Assembly: GCA_016709575.1 (NCBI GenBank)
Contig: JADJMM010000008.1
Coordinates: 62,001 to 126,000, forward strand
DNA length: 64,000 nt
Direction: 5' to 3'
Origin: Sphingobacteriaceae bacterium
GTDB taxonomy: Bacteria > Bacteroidota > Bacteroidia > B-17B0 > Aurantibacillaceae
In this document: piece after piece, positions 49,999-59,859 of the stretch
Layout of the letters: the number at the start of each line of letters is the position of its first letter
Position numbering within the stretch: the first letter of the stretch is position 1
The notes under the pieces: generated by a model
What the model was told of the DNA's origin: nothing
Databases searched by the model: none
Seen by the model: only the letters and a program-made list of their open reading frames with translations
Position numbers and translations under genes: made by a program

Positions 49999-50796
49999 TT
50001 ATTTATTCCCTAAAACAACTTCCCTCGCTAAATCGGGCTTATTCGTAATAATTCCATCAGCCTTTAGGCGGACTAATTTCTTCATTTTCCGCTTATTATT
50101 CACGGTCCAAACAAATACCGTTTTACCCTGAGAATGAAGTTTTTTGATGATTCTTTTAGAGGCAAAATGGCTATTTACATTAACCCCTTGCCAGGCCGAA
50201 AAATCGTCTTTTTCCCCCTTTTTAGAGAATGTAAAGCTGGCTAAAGGGAACTTAAATACAATTAGCTTTTGAAGTTTGGTCCCTGTTTTTTGTTGCTGTA
50301 AATTTAGGAGGGCTTGTTTATCAAAAGAGTGAATTATATCCACCCAAGCCTCGGCGTTATTGGCTTTTATGATTGCTAAAATGTTGTTTTCGATGCCCGG
50401 ATAAAAATCGCCACCTTTTTTAATTTCTATTAATAATTTACAGCGACCGTTAATACATTTTATAGCAGAATCCAGACTTGGAGGCGCTTCGTTTGTACCT
50501 TTTATTTTCAGAGCTGAGAATTCAGAAAAACTTAAATCTTTTATCTCGGTTTTCGAATTTTTTGGAACTTGACAAGTTCGCGAAACAGAGAAATCATGCA
50601 TAATAACTACAATTCCGTCTTTTGTTTGATGAACATCGGTCTCGATGTAATCGGCTTTCATTTTAATGGCTTCTTCAAATGCAGAAATGCTATTCTCGGG
50701 CTTACAGGCACTGGCTCCTCGATGGGCAATTACCAATGGTTGAGAGTAAATTCTCCCAATAAAAACCATAAAGACTATTGTAAAAACCAAGCGCAT
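49999..50796 (-). CDS. Glycerophosphodiester phosphodiesterase, periplasmic
   Basis: A 265-residue exported enzyme: signal peptide MRLVFTIVFMVFIGRIYS, then the GDPD core with HRGASACKPENS (catalytic His25, Arg26), YIETDVHQTKDG (metal-binding Glu and Asp), VVIMHD and the second histidine region in VNSHFASKRII plus VFVWTVN and ADGIITNKPD near the C-terminus. It hydrolyses glycerophosphodiesters to glycerol-3-phosphate and an alcohol. The enzyme is complete and divergent from dapD with ~60 bases between. Confidence 0.9.
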   Translation of the reverse strand: MRLVFTIVFMVFIGRIYSQPLVIAHRGASACKPENSISAFEEAIKMKADYIETDVHQTKDGIVVIMHDFSVSRTCQVPKNSKTEIKDLSFSEFSALKIKGTNEAPPSLDSAIKCINGRCKLLIEIKKGGDFYPGIENNILAIIKANNAEAWVDIIHSFDKQALLNLQQQKTGTKLQKLIVFKFPLASFTFSKKGEKDDFSAWQGVNVNSHFASKRIIKKLHSQGKTVFVWTVNNKRKMKKLVRLKADGIITNKPDLAREVVLGNK

Positions 50797-50860
50797 TTGT
50801 CTGCAATTTAGTAAGAAATGGAATGACCTCTAAAAAGAATAATTACTAACTTGCAGCCCT

Positions 50861-51670
50861 ATGCAAAACATTATTGAAGCCGCATGGCAAAACCGCGAAT
50901 TGCTTAAAGAAGCAAGTACACAAAGCACCATTAACGAAGTAATTGAACTTTTAGATAAGGGAAAGTTACGCGTTGCTGAACCTTTAGCTGATGGCAGTTG
51001 GAAAGTAAATGATTGGGTGAAGAAAGCCGTTATCATGTATTTCCCTATTCGTAAAATGGAAACCATTGAAGTGGGTCCGTTTGAATTCCACGATAAAATG
51101 GCTTTGAAAAAAGATTATGCAAAATTAGGTGTGCGTGTTGTTCCTCATGCAGTAGCGCGTTATGGTTCGTTTTTAGCGCCCGGTGTTATTATGATGCCGA
51201 GTTATGTAAATATTGGCGGATATGTTGATAGCGGAACCATGGTAGATACTTGGGCTACAGTTGGAAGCTGCGCACAAATAGGAAAAAATGTTCACTTAAG
51301 TGGTGGTGTTGGAATTGGTGGGGTATTAGAACCTGTTCAAGCTGCACCTGTTATTATAGAAGACGATTGTTTTATTGGTTCACGATGTATTGTTGTGGAA
51401 GGGGTTAGAGTAGGGAAGAAAGCTGTTTTAGGAGCGAATGTTGTATTGACATTATCCACAAAAATAATTGATGTTACAGGAGAAAAACCAATTGAAACAA
51501 AAGGTTATGTTCCTGAAAGAAGTGTTGTTATTCCCGGTTCATACACCAAAAAATTCCCTGCGGGTGAATTTCAAGTGCCTTGCGCTTTAATTATTGGAAA
51601 GCGTAAAGCGAGTACAGATTTAAAAACGTCTTTAAACGATGCTTTAAGAGAGCATAATGTTGCGGTTTAA
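50861..51670 (+). CDS. dapD: 2,3,4,5-tetrahydropyridine-2,6-dicarboxylate N-succinyltransferase
   Basis: A 269-residue protein with the DapD layout: helical N-terminus, then left-handed beta-helix hexapeptides (GVIMMPSYVNIGGYVDSG, MVDTWATVGSCAQIGKNV, HLSGGVGIGGVLEP), then VIIEDDCFIGSRCIVVEGV and a C-terminal strand. The central GYVDSGTMVDTWATVGS motif is diagnostic. It adds a succinyl group in the diaminopimelate/lysine pathway (cytoplasm). The TAACTTGC word seven bases upstream is a plausible -7 promoter element. Its stop overlaps the next start by one base (TAATG). Confidence 0.95.
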   Translation: MQNIIEAAWQNRELLKEASTQSTINEVIELLDKGKLRVAEPLADGSWKVNDWVKKAVIMYFPIRKMETIEVGPFEFHDKMALKKDYAKLGVRVVPHAVARYGSFLAPGVIMMPSYVNIGGYVDSGTMVDTWATVGSCAQIGKNVHLSGGVGIGGVLEPVQAAPVIIEDDCFIGSRCIVVEGVRVGKKAVLGANVVLTLSTKIIDVTGEKPIETKGYVPERSVVIPGSYTKKFPAGEFQVPCALIIGKRKASTDLKTSLNDALREHNVAV

Positions 51671-52057
51671 TGATAATTATTTTAATCATACTAACCGTTC
51701 ACTTTTTGGCCGACTTCGTTTTTCAGTCGTCGAAAATGGCAACAGGTAAAAGCAAAAGTTTAAAATGGTTAAGCATACACGTTGGGGTTTATGGTTTAAT
51801 AAGTATTTTATCGGCTGTTTTAATTTCAATAAAACTCGATTAGTTATTATTCGGATTTAGTTGGTGGGTAGCCAATGTAGCCCTTCATTTTTATTGTTGA
51901 TTATTTTACTTCAAAAATCACATCACGTTTGTGGGAACAAAAAAACATGCGTTTGTTTTTTGTAATGATTGGTTTCGATCAGTTGTTGCATAGTGTTTGC
52001 CTGCTCAGCACTTTTTACATTCTTAAAACTAATCCGCTGGCCGTTATTTTTTCGTGA
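51670..52057 (+). pseudogene. DUF3307 membrane protein gene, disrupted by stop and frameshift
   Basis: Reading from ATG 51670 gives 57 codons (IIILIILTVHFLADFVFQSSKM, TM-rich) to an in-frame TAG at 51841. The same frame then continues with LLFGFSWWVANVALHF, and one extra T at ~51888-51892 separates this from the last part (IVDYFTSKITSRLWEQKNMR, FDQLLHSVCLLSTFY) that ends at TGA 52055-52057. Together they match DUF3307, a small polytopic membrane protein. The stop codon is a substitution, unlike the other breaks, so a real defect or an additional sequence error are both possible. The GTG start of the next gene overlaps its last codon. Confidence 0.65.
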
Positions 52058-53042
52058 AGCCACAATATAATAACATACTCGTTATACAAACTGCTTTTAT
52101 TGGCGATGCCATTTTAGCGAGCTCGGTTTTAGAAAAATTACATTCTCATTTTCCAGAAGCTTCCATTAGTATTTTAGTTAGAAAAGGAAATGAAAGTTTA
52201 TACGAAACGCATCCCTTTTTAAGACAAGTTTTGGTTTGGAATAAAAATGAAGCTAAATACGCCGAGTTATTTAAGATTCGCAAACAGATAAAACAAAATG
52301 GCTTTGATGCGGTTATTAATTTACACCGTTATGCCAGCTCCGGTTTTTTAACAGCATTTTCAGGTGCAAAATATAAGGCAGGGTTTAGTGAAGGAATACT
52401 TTCTTTTTTATTCACTAAAAGAGTAAAGCATGTTATTGGTGATGGAACGCACGAAACCGAGCGATATAATAAATTGATTGAAGATATTACCGATAAAACT
52501 GTTTTCAAACCAAAGTTGTATCCCTCGAAGGAATATTTTGAAAGGGTTCAAGCATACAAAACAGAAAAGTACGTTACCATTTCTCCGGCTTCAGTTTGGT
52601 TCACTAAACAATTACCGGAACAAAAGTGGGTTGACATCTGCAATCAAACTCCTGAAGGAACTACTGTTTATATATTGGGTTCTAAAAATGATATGGGGAA
52701 GAGTAATACCCTAAAATCAAAAGTGAATAGCACAAAGAATAAAGAAGTAAAAGTTTTGGCTGGCGAATTAAACTTGTTACAATCCGCTGCTTTAATGAAA
52801 GATGCTCAAATGAATTATGTGAATGATAGTGCGCCTTTACATCTAGCTTCTGCTATGAATGCGCCTGTTACAGCGTTTTTCTGTTCCACCATTCCTGCAT
52901 TTGGGTTTACACCATTATCAGATAATTCAAAAATTGTAGAGGTGAAGAATTTGGAATGCCGTCCTTGTGGTTTACACGGCTTTAAAAATGTCCGAAAGGT
53001 CATTTTAAATGTGGTTTTGAGATTAATGTTACTACTCTGTAA
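52054..53042 (+). CDS. Glycosyltransferase family 9 (heptosyltransferase-like), one frameshift
   Basis: A 329-residue protein if one A is added to the run at 52984-52988; the uncorrected frame runs on to 53232 in nonsense sequence. GTG at 52054 is the start because ILVIQTAFIGDAILASSVLEKL, the GT9 N-terminal motif, follows at once. Later motifs are ISPASVWFTKQLPEQKWVDI (donor-site loop, the usual 'P.a.w.tK.wp..kw' of ADP-heptose transferases) and YVNDSAPLHLASAMNAPVTAFF. The corrected C-terminus reads ECRPCGLHGFKKCPKGHFKC. It should add a heptose-like sugar to the LPS core at the inner membrane. Confidence 0.88.
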
Positions 53043-53397
53043 CCTTAATAATATACTTTACAGATTTAACCGAATCCCTTTCCATTGTTATCTCCTGCGT
53101 TTTAAATTGTGTGAAGAACAACGTGTCTGTTCCACTATTCATGGCAGTAAATCTGAAATAAACACCTTTATCATTCCCGTGCCAAATGGCGCCCATATTA
53201 TCAATAACAGATTTGTTATGATTGTCGCTTAGTTTCCATAATAATTTCTCATCATGGTTTTCCGGTAATATAATGGTGAATTTTTCTCCTGATTTTATTT
53301 CATTTATAGCCGGCGCTTCTTTATCTAAAACATTAGGGTTGCAGGCGGAGTTTAAAAGCGTAATAAAAGAGATTGAGAATATAAATGGATACTTCAT
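53032..53397 (-). CDS. Small lipoprotein, chagasin-like fold suspected
   Basis: A 121-residue lipoprotein: signal MKYPFIFSISFITLLNSAC with Cys19, then ~100 residues of beta-structure (GEKFTIILPENHDEKLLWKL, GVYFRFTAMNSGTDTLFF, SVKYIIKV). The opening GEKFTIxLxEN and later W-K-L resemble the chagasin (I42) cysteine-protease inhibitor fold, but the NPTTGY loop is absent, so this is tentative. The gene converges on and overlaps the corrected end of the GT9 gene by 11 bases. Confidence 0.6.
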   Translation of the reverse strand: MKYPFIFSISFITLLNSACNPNVLDKEAPAINEIKSGEKFTIILPENHDEKLLWKLSDNHNKSVIDNMGAIWHGNDKGVYFRFTAMNSGTDTLFFTQFKTQEITMERDSVKSVKYIIKVTE

Positions 53398-53490
53398 ACG
53401 ATGATAAGATTATTTTTTGCCAAAACTCTAAGCACAAATCCCAAAATTGAGTGGGATTCAGTTTTGGTTTTAGTGGCATTATTATGAATG

Positions 53491-55054
53491 TTATTTTGCG
53501 TAGGCTGTTGCTCTTGTTTCGCGAATCACGGTTACTTTAACTTGTCCCGGATAAGTCATCTCGGTTTGAATTTTTTGAGAAATATTAAATGCTAATTCTT
53601 CAGCTTTAGCATCCGTTACTTTTTCGCTTGATACAATAACACGTACTTCACGTCCGGCTTGAATAGCGTAAGTTTTCTCAACACCTTCATAAGATAAAGC
53701 TAACGCTTCTAAATCTTTTAAACGCTTCATGTATTGCTCAGCAATCTCGCGACGAGCACCAGGGCGCGCACCGCTAATAGCATCACACACCTGTATGATT
53801 GGAGAATACAATGAAGTCATTTCAATTTCGTCGTGATGAGCTCCGATTGCATTACATACTTCCGGTTTCTCTTTATATTTCTCTGCTAATTTCATACCTA
53901 AGATTGCGTGAGGCAATTCAGGAGAATCATCAGGAACTTTTCCAATATCATGTAATAATCCGGCACGTTTTGCTACTTGTGGATTTAATCCCATTTCACT
54001 CGCCATAATAGCACAAAGGTTAGCTACTTCGCGACTGTGTTGTAATAAATTTTGACCGTAAGAAGAGCGGTATTTCATTCTACCAACCATACGGATTAAT
54101 TCAGGATGTAATCCGTGTACACCTAAATCAATACAAGTACGTTTACCAATCTCAACGATTTCTTCTTCAATCATCTTTTTGGTTTTCTCAACAACTTCTT
54201 CAATACGCGCCGGGTGAATACGTCCATCACCAACTAATTGGTGTAATGCTAAACGTGCAATTTCACGGCGGATAGAATCGAAACAAGATAAAGTAATTGC
54301 GTCAGGCGTATCATCCACAATAATCTCAACACCTGTTGCAGCTTCTAAAGCACGGATGTTACGACCTTCACGACCAATAATACGGCCTTTCATTTCGTCA
54401 CCTTCAATATGGAATACTGTAACTGAGTTTTCGATTGCAGTTTCAGTTGCAACACGCTGTATGGATTGAATAATAATTTTCTTTGCTTCTTTATTAGCAG
54501 TCAGCTTAGCTTCATCCATGATGTCTTTGATATAAGCCATCGCTTGGGTTTTTGCTTCGCCTTTTACGCTTTCTACCAATTGAGCTTTTGCATCATCAGC
54601 TTTTAAGCCTGAAACTTTTTCCAACATCTCAACTTGGCGACGGTGAAGTTTTTCTACTTCTTCGTTGCGTTGTTTATAAAGATCTATTTGTTGTAAAGCT
54701 TGGTTCTTTTGACCTTCTAATTCTTTGTCTTTACGATTAGCTTCTTCAATCTTCTTAGATAAATCGTTATCCTTTTGTTTCAAACGGTTTTCAGTTTGAG
54801 CAATATGATTGTTTTTCTCTTGAACTGCTTTATCGTGTTCAGACTTTAGTTGAAGGAATTTTTCCTTAGCTTGAAGAATTTTTTCTTGTTTAAGGGCCTC
54901 TGCTTTAATTTCAGCTTCCTTAATAAGATTAGCTTTTTCTTTTTTTGGCACTGCTGTTTAAGCGGGAGCCGGCTAAAATAAAACCGACAATCAATCCTAA
55001 AATGAGCCCTCCGGCGATGATGCCTATCTCGATTAAATTTAAATCTACATTCAT
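53491..55054 (-). CDS. rny: Ribonuclease Y, one frameshift
   Basis: A 520-residue endoribonuclease once one A of the 7-A run near 54941-54947 is removed. ATG 55054 opens MNVDLNLIEIGIIAGGLILGLI, the N-terminal membrane anchor, followed by a long coiled coil, a KH domain (GRIIGREGRNIRALE) and an HD domain (HSREVANL, LLHDIGKVPD). RNase Y begins turnover of many mRNAs at the membrane; the gene is usually essential or nearly so, and the intact reading outside the A run argues that the break is an error. It lies ~110 bases downstream of zapA with a hairpin between. Confidence 0.95.
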
Positions 55055-55074
55055 GTCACTAATTTTAATTAAAT

Positions 55075-55123
55075 AAAAAACGCACAAACTATTTTCCGGG
55101 TTAATGGAACCTAATTTGTGCGT
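55075..55123 (-). ncRNA. Structured zapA-rny spacer: terminator or small RNA
   Basis: Minus-strand order: CTGC-ATTA-GCAG small stem (~55135-55146), then CGCACAAA/TTTGTGCG stem (8 pairs, 55115-55122 and 55081-55088) with an inner TTCC/GGAA stem, then TTTTTT. It fits an intrinsic terminator after zapA. The 6S RNA gene adjoins zapA in some bacteria, so a short regulatory RNA cannot be excluded. Confidence 0.5.
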
Positions 55124-55163
55124 GAAATGTGTAATTCTGCTAATGCAGACAAGCTTGCGGCTT

Positions 55164-55472
55164 TTAGTCTTCTATATTTTTGACATTTGAGAGATGTTCT
55201 TGCAACATCATCTCTACATCAATCAATAGTATTTTAAAATGGCTTAACTCTTTTTCAGATTCTTCAGCCTTCATGTAAAATTGCGATACTAACTGCAACA
55301 TTACCATAGCTAAACAATCCTTTTTATCTTTAATCGCATAAGTCTTTTCAAACTCGGCGATCTTAGTATTTATTAAATCAACAACCTTTCTTACGTTTTC
55401 CTCGTCTTCGGTTTTAATCTTCAGCGGATACAATCCGCCTGCAATTTCTACTTTTATACTTACCTCGTTCAT
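55164..55472 (-). CDS. zapA: Cell division protein ZapA
   Basis: A 102-residue ZapA: N-terminal globular part with VSIKVEIAGGLYPLKI and EENVRKVVDLINTKIAEF, then a C-terminal helix (KKDCLAMVMLQLVSQFYMKAEE). It promotes FtsZ bundling in the cytoplasm at the division site. It is the middle gene of a coiled-coil gene, zapA, rny set, which is the usual Bacteroidota neighbourhood. Confidence 0.9.
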   Translation of the reverse strand: MNEVSIKVEIAGGLYPLKIKTEDEENVRKVVDLINTKIAEFEKTYAIKDKKDCLAMVMLQLVSQFYMKAEESEKELSHFKILLIDVEMMLQEHLSNVKNIED

Positions 55473-55496
55473 GAAAACTAAAAAGGGCGTTAAAAA

Positions 55497-57829
55497 TTAA
55501 GCACTTAGTAAAGCAATACACTTGTCTATTTCACGCACCAATTCGTTAATTTGCTTTTTCATGGCGCCACTTTCGTTAGTGGTTCCAGAAGAAGACTTAG
55601 CTAATATAATATTTTTTCGCTGACTATTCAAATCGGTTACGTCAATATTTTGGCTATCAATGTGTTGAGAGATTCCGCCAACCACTTCATTCATCTTTAA
55701 CAGCTGTTCTGCCATTTGTTCCTTCTCACTTAACAAGCTCATTTTCTCATCATTTAAAGCATCAATTTGTTTAAATAAACGATCAATATATTCTTCTTGT
55801 TCAGTTGTTGCAGAAGTTGAAGCTTTTAAAGTTTCAAGTTCAGTTTCGTAAGAAGTGATTTTAGAATTTAGATTTTCGATAGTTGAAGTAAAGCCTTCAG
55901 CCGCCGATTTAAATTCTGCTAATTCAGATGAAAGTGCATTGTACTTATTTTCCCATTCAGTAATCGCCTCATTTGTTGAGGTTGTGTTTGATAATTGAGA
56001 GGTTAATTCTGAAACTTCCGATTTTAAATTAGTAACCTCTGTATTAAATGTAGAAGTAGTGTTTTCTAATTGAAAAGTTAATTCAGAAACTTCTGATTTT
56101 AATGAAGTTATTTGTGAAGTTAACCCAGCGTTATCTGCAGTTAATGTAGTTAACTCGAAATTCTTAGCGTTAATAGTTTCTTTTAACTCAGCAACGCGAC
56201 CTTCAATTCCGGTTGTTGATTCAGCAAGTTCTGCTTTTAATAATGCTAATTCTTCTTCTTGTGCTTCAACTTTATCTTGCGCTAAGTCGATTTCGTTAAT
56301 TAAGCTTGAGTTCTCAGCTAATAATTTTTCGAATTCAATATCCTTAGCGGTGATTTGTTGTTGTGATATAGTTTCTAATTCAGACTTAAAGCTTTCGAAG
56401 GCAATTTCTTTTTCATTCCATTCTTCCAGACTCTTCCCGATTTCAGTATTTAGGCGTTCAATTTCAGATTTAGTATAACCTAACTCAGCACTTTTTGAAG
56501 AAACAGAAGAATTTAATTCAGCAATAACATTGTTTTTCGATTCTAACTCAGCTTTTAACTGGTTAATTGTTTCAATATGATTACTTAGTTCTGTATTTAA
56601 ACCTAGTACTTGTTCGCTTTGTGATTGTTGTTGTAAATTCTTGTAGCTTTCGAACTCTGCATTTAATGCATTGTATTTTTCACCCCAAGTACTTACTTCA
56701 TCATTTTTAATTTCAATCTCGCGGCACAAATCTTCAATCTTTGTATTTTGTTCATCTATATGTGTAATCATTTCGCGGATCTTCTCTTTGAAATGTTCAT
56801 TTTCTAGAACAAACTTGTTTAAGTCTTCAGTTAATTTACTGTTTTGATCGTTACTATGTATTAATGTATTAGATAAACGCTCTTCGTATTCAGCTTTCAT
56901 CTTCTCAACATCACCATTCGCTAAAGCCATTAACTCATTCAATTGCTTTTCGTAATTAGCAACTAATGTTTGCTCTTTTTCACCTGCTGAAGCTGTTAAA
57001 TCATTCAATTTGCTTGCTTTTCGTAGCTAGCAATTAATGCTTGTTCCTTAGAAGTAGATTCAGTTTGTAAAGAAGAAACTGCGTATTCGTAAGAACTCTT
57101 GTTTTCGTTAATTGTATGCGTTAATGAATCTTCCAGACGTTTTAATTTTCCTTCATATTCATTAGTCAACGATTCAATAGTAGTATTAGATAAAGAAGAC
57201 GACTCGCTTAATTTAGTTTCGTATGAACTTCTAATTTCTTCAATTTGAGTAGTGTATTTTGCTTTAATTGAATTGATTTCTGATTCGTGTTTAGAAGTTA
57301 AATCAAGTTCCTTCTCTGCCATTAATTGAGTTAAGGCATTTATTTTTTGTTCACACTCATCACGTACACCAATTTCGCGGTAGTGTGCGCTTGAACGTAA
57401 TTCTTCAATTTGAAGATTTAATTCTTTTCTAACAGCATCTAACTCTTCAGATGAAGTTTTTAAACCGTTTTCTAAACGGGCATCGTAGTGTGCAGCTATA
57501 GTATCTAATTGAGATTTTAAACTTTCTATTTCGCGTAAATAGTTTTCAATCTCTTCTTGTTTTGCATTTAATTGCTCCTTTATGGTTGAACGCAATTCTT
57601 TAAAAGACGCTAATTCGGCTTTGTAATTCACGTTATCACGTTCCATTACCACCATTTTCGTGTTTAACACGTCGATAGTTACCTGAAGGCGTTTACAATC
57701 TTCATCGCGTTCAATTAATTGATTACGATAGTCACTCAACGAGCGCTTTAACGTATTAAACTCCTTGCGCATTGCAAGATCTCCGTCTAATACCGACTGT
57801 AATTCTGTTTTTAAATTTTGTGTGTTCAT
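55497..57829 (-). CDS. Large coiled-coil protein upstream of zapA, one frameshift
   Basis: Two pieces (57829-57005 and 57008-55497) join into one ~777-residue protein when one A is added to AAA at ~57008-57011 (KQAKLNDL). Nearly the whole chain is heptad coiled coil rich in E, L, S, N, with internal repeats of about 35 residues (SEVSELTFQLENTTSTFN, SEVSELTSQLSNTTSTN). The last ~30 residues (MKKQINELVREIDKCIALLS) match the end of the small ~100-residue coiled-coil protein that usually precedes zapA in Bacteroidota, so this is probably a much enlarged homologue. A cytoskeletal or ZapB-like role at the division site is inferred. Confidence 0.7.
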
Positions 57830-58064
57830 TCTTGTTAAATTATGTTTGCGAAATAGTTAATATAACTTTTGCTAAAAATAGAGAATCAAATCGGGCACAA
57901 GCTCCACGCTACCGATTATGATTCAACACGTTAATGTGTATAAACTAAGGCAGTAATTAAGATAGGGTTGTTAATAACGTTGAGCGTCATCCGCCTGAAA
58001 ATGCTTTTTAAAGCCTCTAATCTGTTCTTAATATTTCGTTAATTTGCATTAAATAATTTGAACC

Positions 58065-59272
58065 ATGATTCCATTTTCACCACCTCGTATCGACGACAAA
58101 ATTTGTGATGAAGTAGTTAAAGCTTTAAAGTCGGGTTGGATAACTACCGGCCCTCGTACCAAGGAGTTCGAGAAAAAAATTACAGCTTATTGTGGTAACA
58201 AAAACACCTTGTGTTTAAACTCAGCCACTGCAGGTTTAGAAATCATGTTACGTTGGTTTGGAGTGAAAGAAGGGGATGAGGTTATTTTACCTGCTTATAC
58301 TTATTCGGCAACAGCCAATGTTATCATTCATTGTGGTGCAACTCCGGTATTTGTGGATGTGAATGAACACGACTTTAATATCAATACTTCAGCCATCGAA
58401 AAAGCCATTACTTCAAAAACCAAGGTTATAATGCCCGTTGACTTTGCTGGATGGCCTTGCGACTTTGATGAGATCAATGCCATTGCTGTAAGAAATAAAG
58501 ATAAGTTCAAACCAAATAATGATATTCAAAAGCAACTAGGGCGGGTTCTTGTTTTGGCAGATGCAGCTCATTCGTTCGGCGCTTCTTATAATGGAAAGAA
58601 AACAGGAAGTCTTTGTGATGTTTCTGTATTTTCATTTCATGCGGTAAAAAATTTAGTGACGGCCGAAGGAGGTTCTGTTTGTTTAAATCTACCTGAACCT
58701 TTTGATAACGAAGCAGTCTATAAGTACCTCTGTATTAAAACACTTCATGGTCAAAACAAAGATGCTTTAGCTAAAACACAAAAGGGTAATTGGCGTTACG
58801 ATATTATTGAAGCAGGTTATAAATGTAATATGACGGACATAGCCGCAGCAATTGGTTTAATTGAGATTGACCGTTACGATAATGATACTTTAAAGCGTCG
58901 TCAGGAAATTTTTGATAAATACACAGCTACCTTTATTAAAGACGATCGTTTTATTACACCTATATATAGTAAGGCCAATAAACAAAGCTGTTTCCATTTA
59001 TACCCATTACGTATTAAAGGGATAACAGAAGAACAACGCGATGCTATTATTAAGGAGATATTTGAACATGATGTTTCAGTTAATGTGCATTTTATACCCG
59101 TGCCTTGTATGAGCTTTTACAAAAACCTGGGCTACGACATAAAAATTATCCTGTAACGTATAAAAACTATAGTACCGAAATAAGCTTACCTGTGTTTTAC
59201 GACTTAAACAACGAGTTAACCGAAACCGTGATAAAGGCTGTGCTTGATTCAGTTAACAAAGTATTAGCTTGA
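58065..59272 (+). CDS. DegT/DnrJ/EryC1 sugar aminotransferase, one frameshift
   Basis: The plain frame stops at 59156, but one extra A at ~59138-59142 continues it through KNYPVTYKNYSTEISLPVFY to TGA 59270-59272, 402 residues, the normal family length. PLP-binding Lys195 is in SFHAVKNLVTAEGG, with LADAAHSFGA (Asp166 region) and SATAGLE at the phosphate site. It transfers an amino group to a nucleotide-linked keto-sugar. The next gene, overlapping by four bases (TTGA), is an undecaprenyl-phosphate sugar phosphotransferase, so the product is probably the first sugar of a surface polysaccharide or protein glycan. Confidence 0.9.
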
Positions 59273-59859
59273 AACGTTTATTCGATATAATAGCATCCTT
59301 AATTGGCATTATTATATTGTGTCCCATTTTCTTTTTAATTTTTTTAGCGGTCGCTCTTAATTCAGGCTTCCCTGTTTTTTATCTGCAAACCAGAGTAGGA
59401 AAGGGGAATATAGATTTCAAACTCTTTAAGTTCCGTACCATGTTCACCGATGCCGACAAAAAAGGCTTACTTACGGTTGGTGGTCGCGACCCGAGAATAA
59501 CAACTGTTGGTTATTTTTTGAGGAAGTATAAATTAGATGAATTGCCACAACTCTTTAATGTATTGTTTGGAAGTATGAGTTTGGTTGGACCGAGACCTGA
59601 AGTGCGGAAGTACGTTGATATGTATAATGAAGAACAAAAGAGAGTTTTATCGGTTCAGCCCGGGATTACGGATTACGCTTCTTTAGATTATATAAATGAG
59701 AATGATTTATTGGCTAAATCTCAAAATCCGGAAGAGACCTATATTAAAGAAGTAATGCCTGCAAAATTACAGCTTAATCTTAAATACATTCAAGAGGCAG
59801 GATTGGCTACCGATTTGAAACTGATTTTTAAAACAATTGGGAAAATTTTCGGGAACTAG
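59269..59859 (+). CDS. Undecaprenyl-phosphate sugar phosphotransferase (PglC-type, monotopic)
   Basis: A 196-residue small phosphoglycosyl transferase. Residues 5-30 are the re-entrant membrane helix (FDIIASLIGIIILCPIFF); FKFRTM (54-59), the catalytic pair Asp90-Glu91 in KYKLDELPQLFNVL and GSMSLVGPRPE (101-111) are all present. TTG at 59269 is the start: no ATG lies near, and it overlaps the aminotransferase stop. It links a sugar phosphate to the lipid carrier at the inner membrane. Confidence 0.92.
   Translation: MKRLFDIIASLIGIIILCPIFFLIFLAVALNSGFPVFYLQTRVGKGNIDFKLFKFRTMFTDADKKGLLTVGGRDPRITTVGYFLRKYKLDELPQLFNVLFGSMSLVGPRPEVRKYVDMYNEEQKRVLSVQPGITDYASLDYINENDLLAKSQNPEETYIKEVMPAKLQLNLKYIQEAGLATDLKLIFKTIGKIFGN

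Noticed and set aside
51841..51843. TAG read as an amino acid
   Set aside because: No other in-frame TAG is tolerated in the window and a second frame break follows in the same gene.
52990..53232. Extended C-terminus of the GT9 frame
   Set aside because: Runs through the antisense of the lipoprotein gene. One added A gives a proper end at 53042.
54938..54950. Programmed ribosomal frameshifting as the cause of the rny and other breaks
   Set aside because: Twenty unrelated genes show the same kind of break, in both directions, without slippery-site or stem context.
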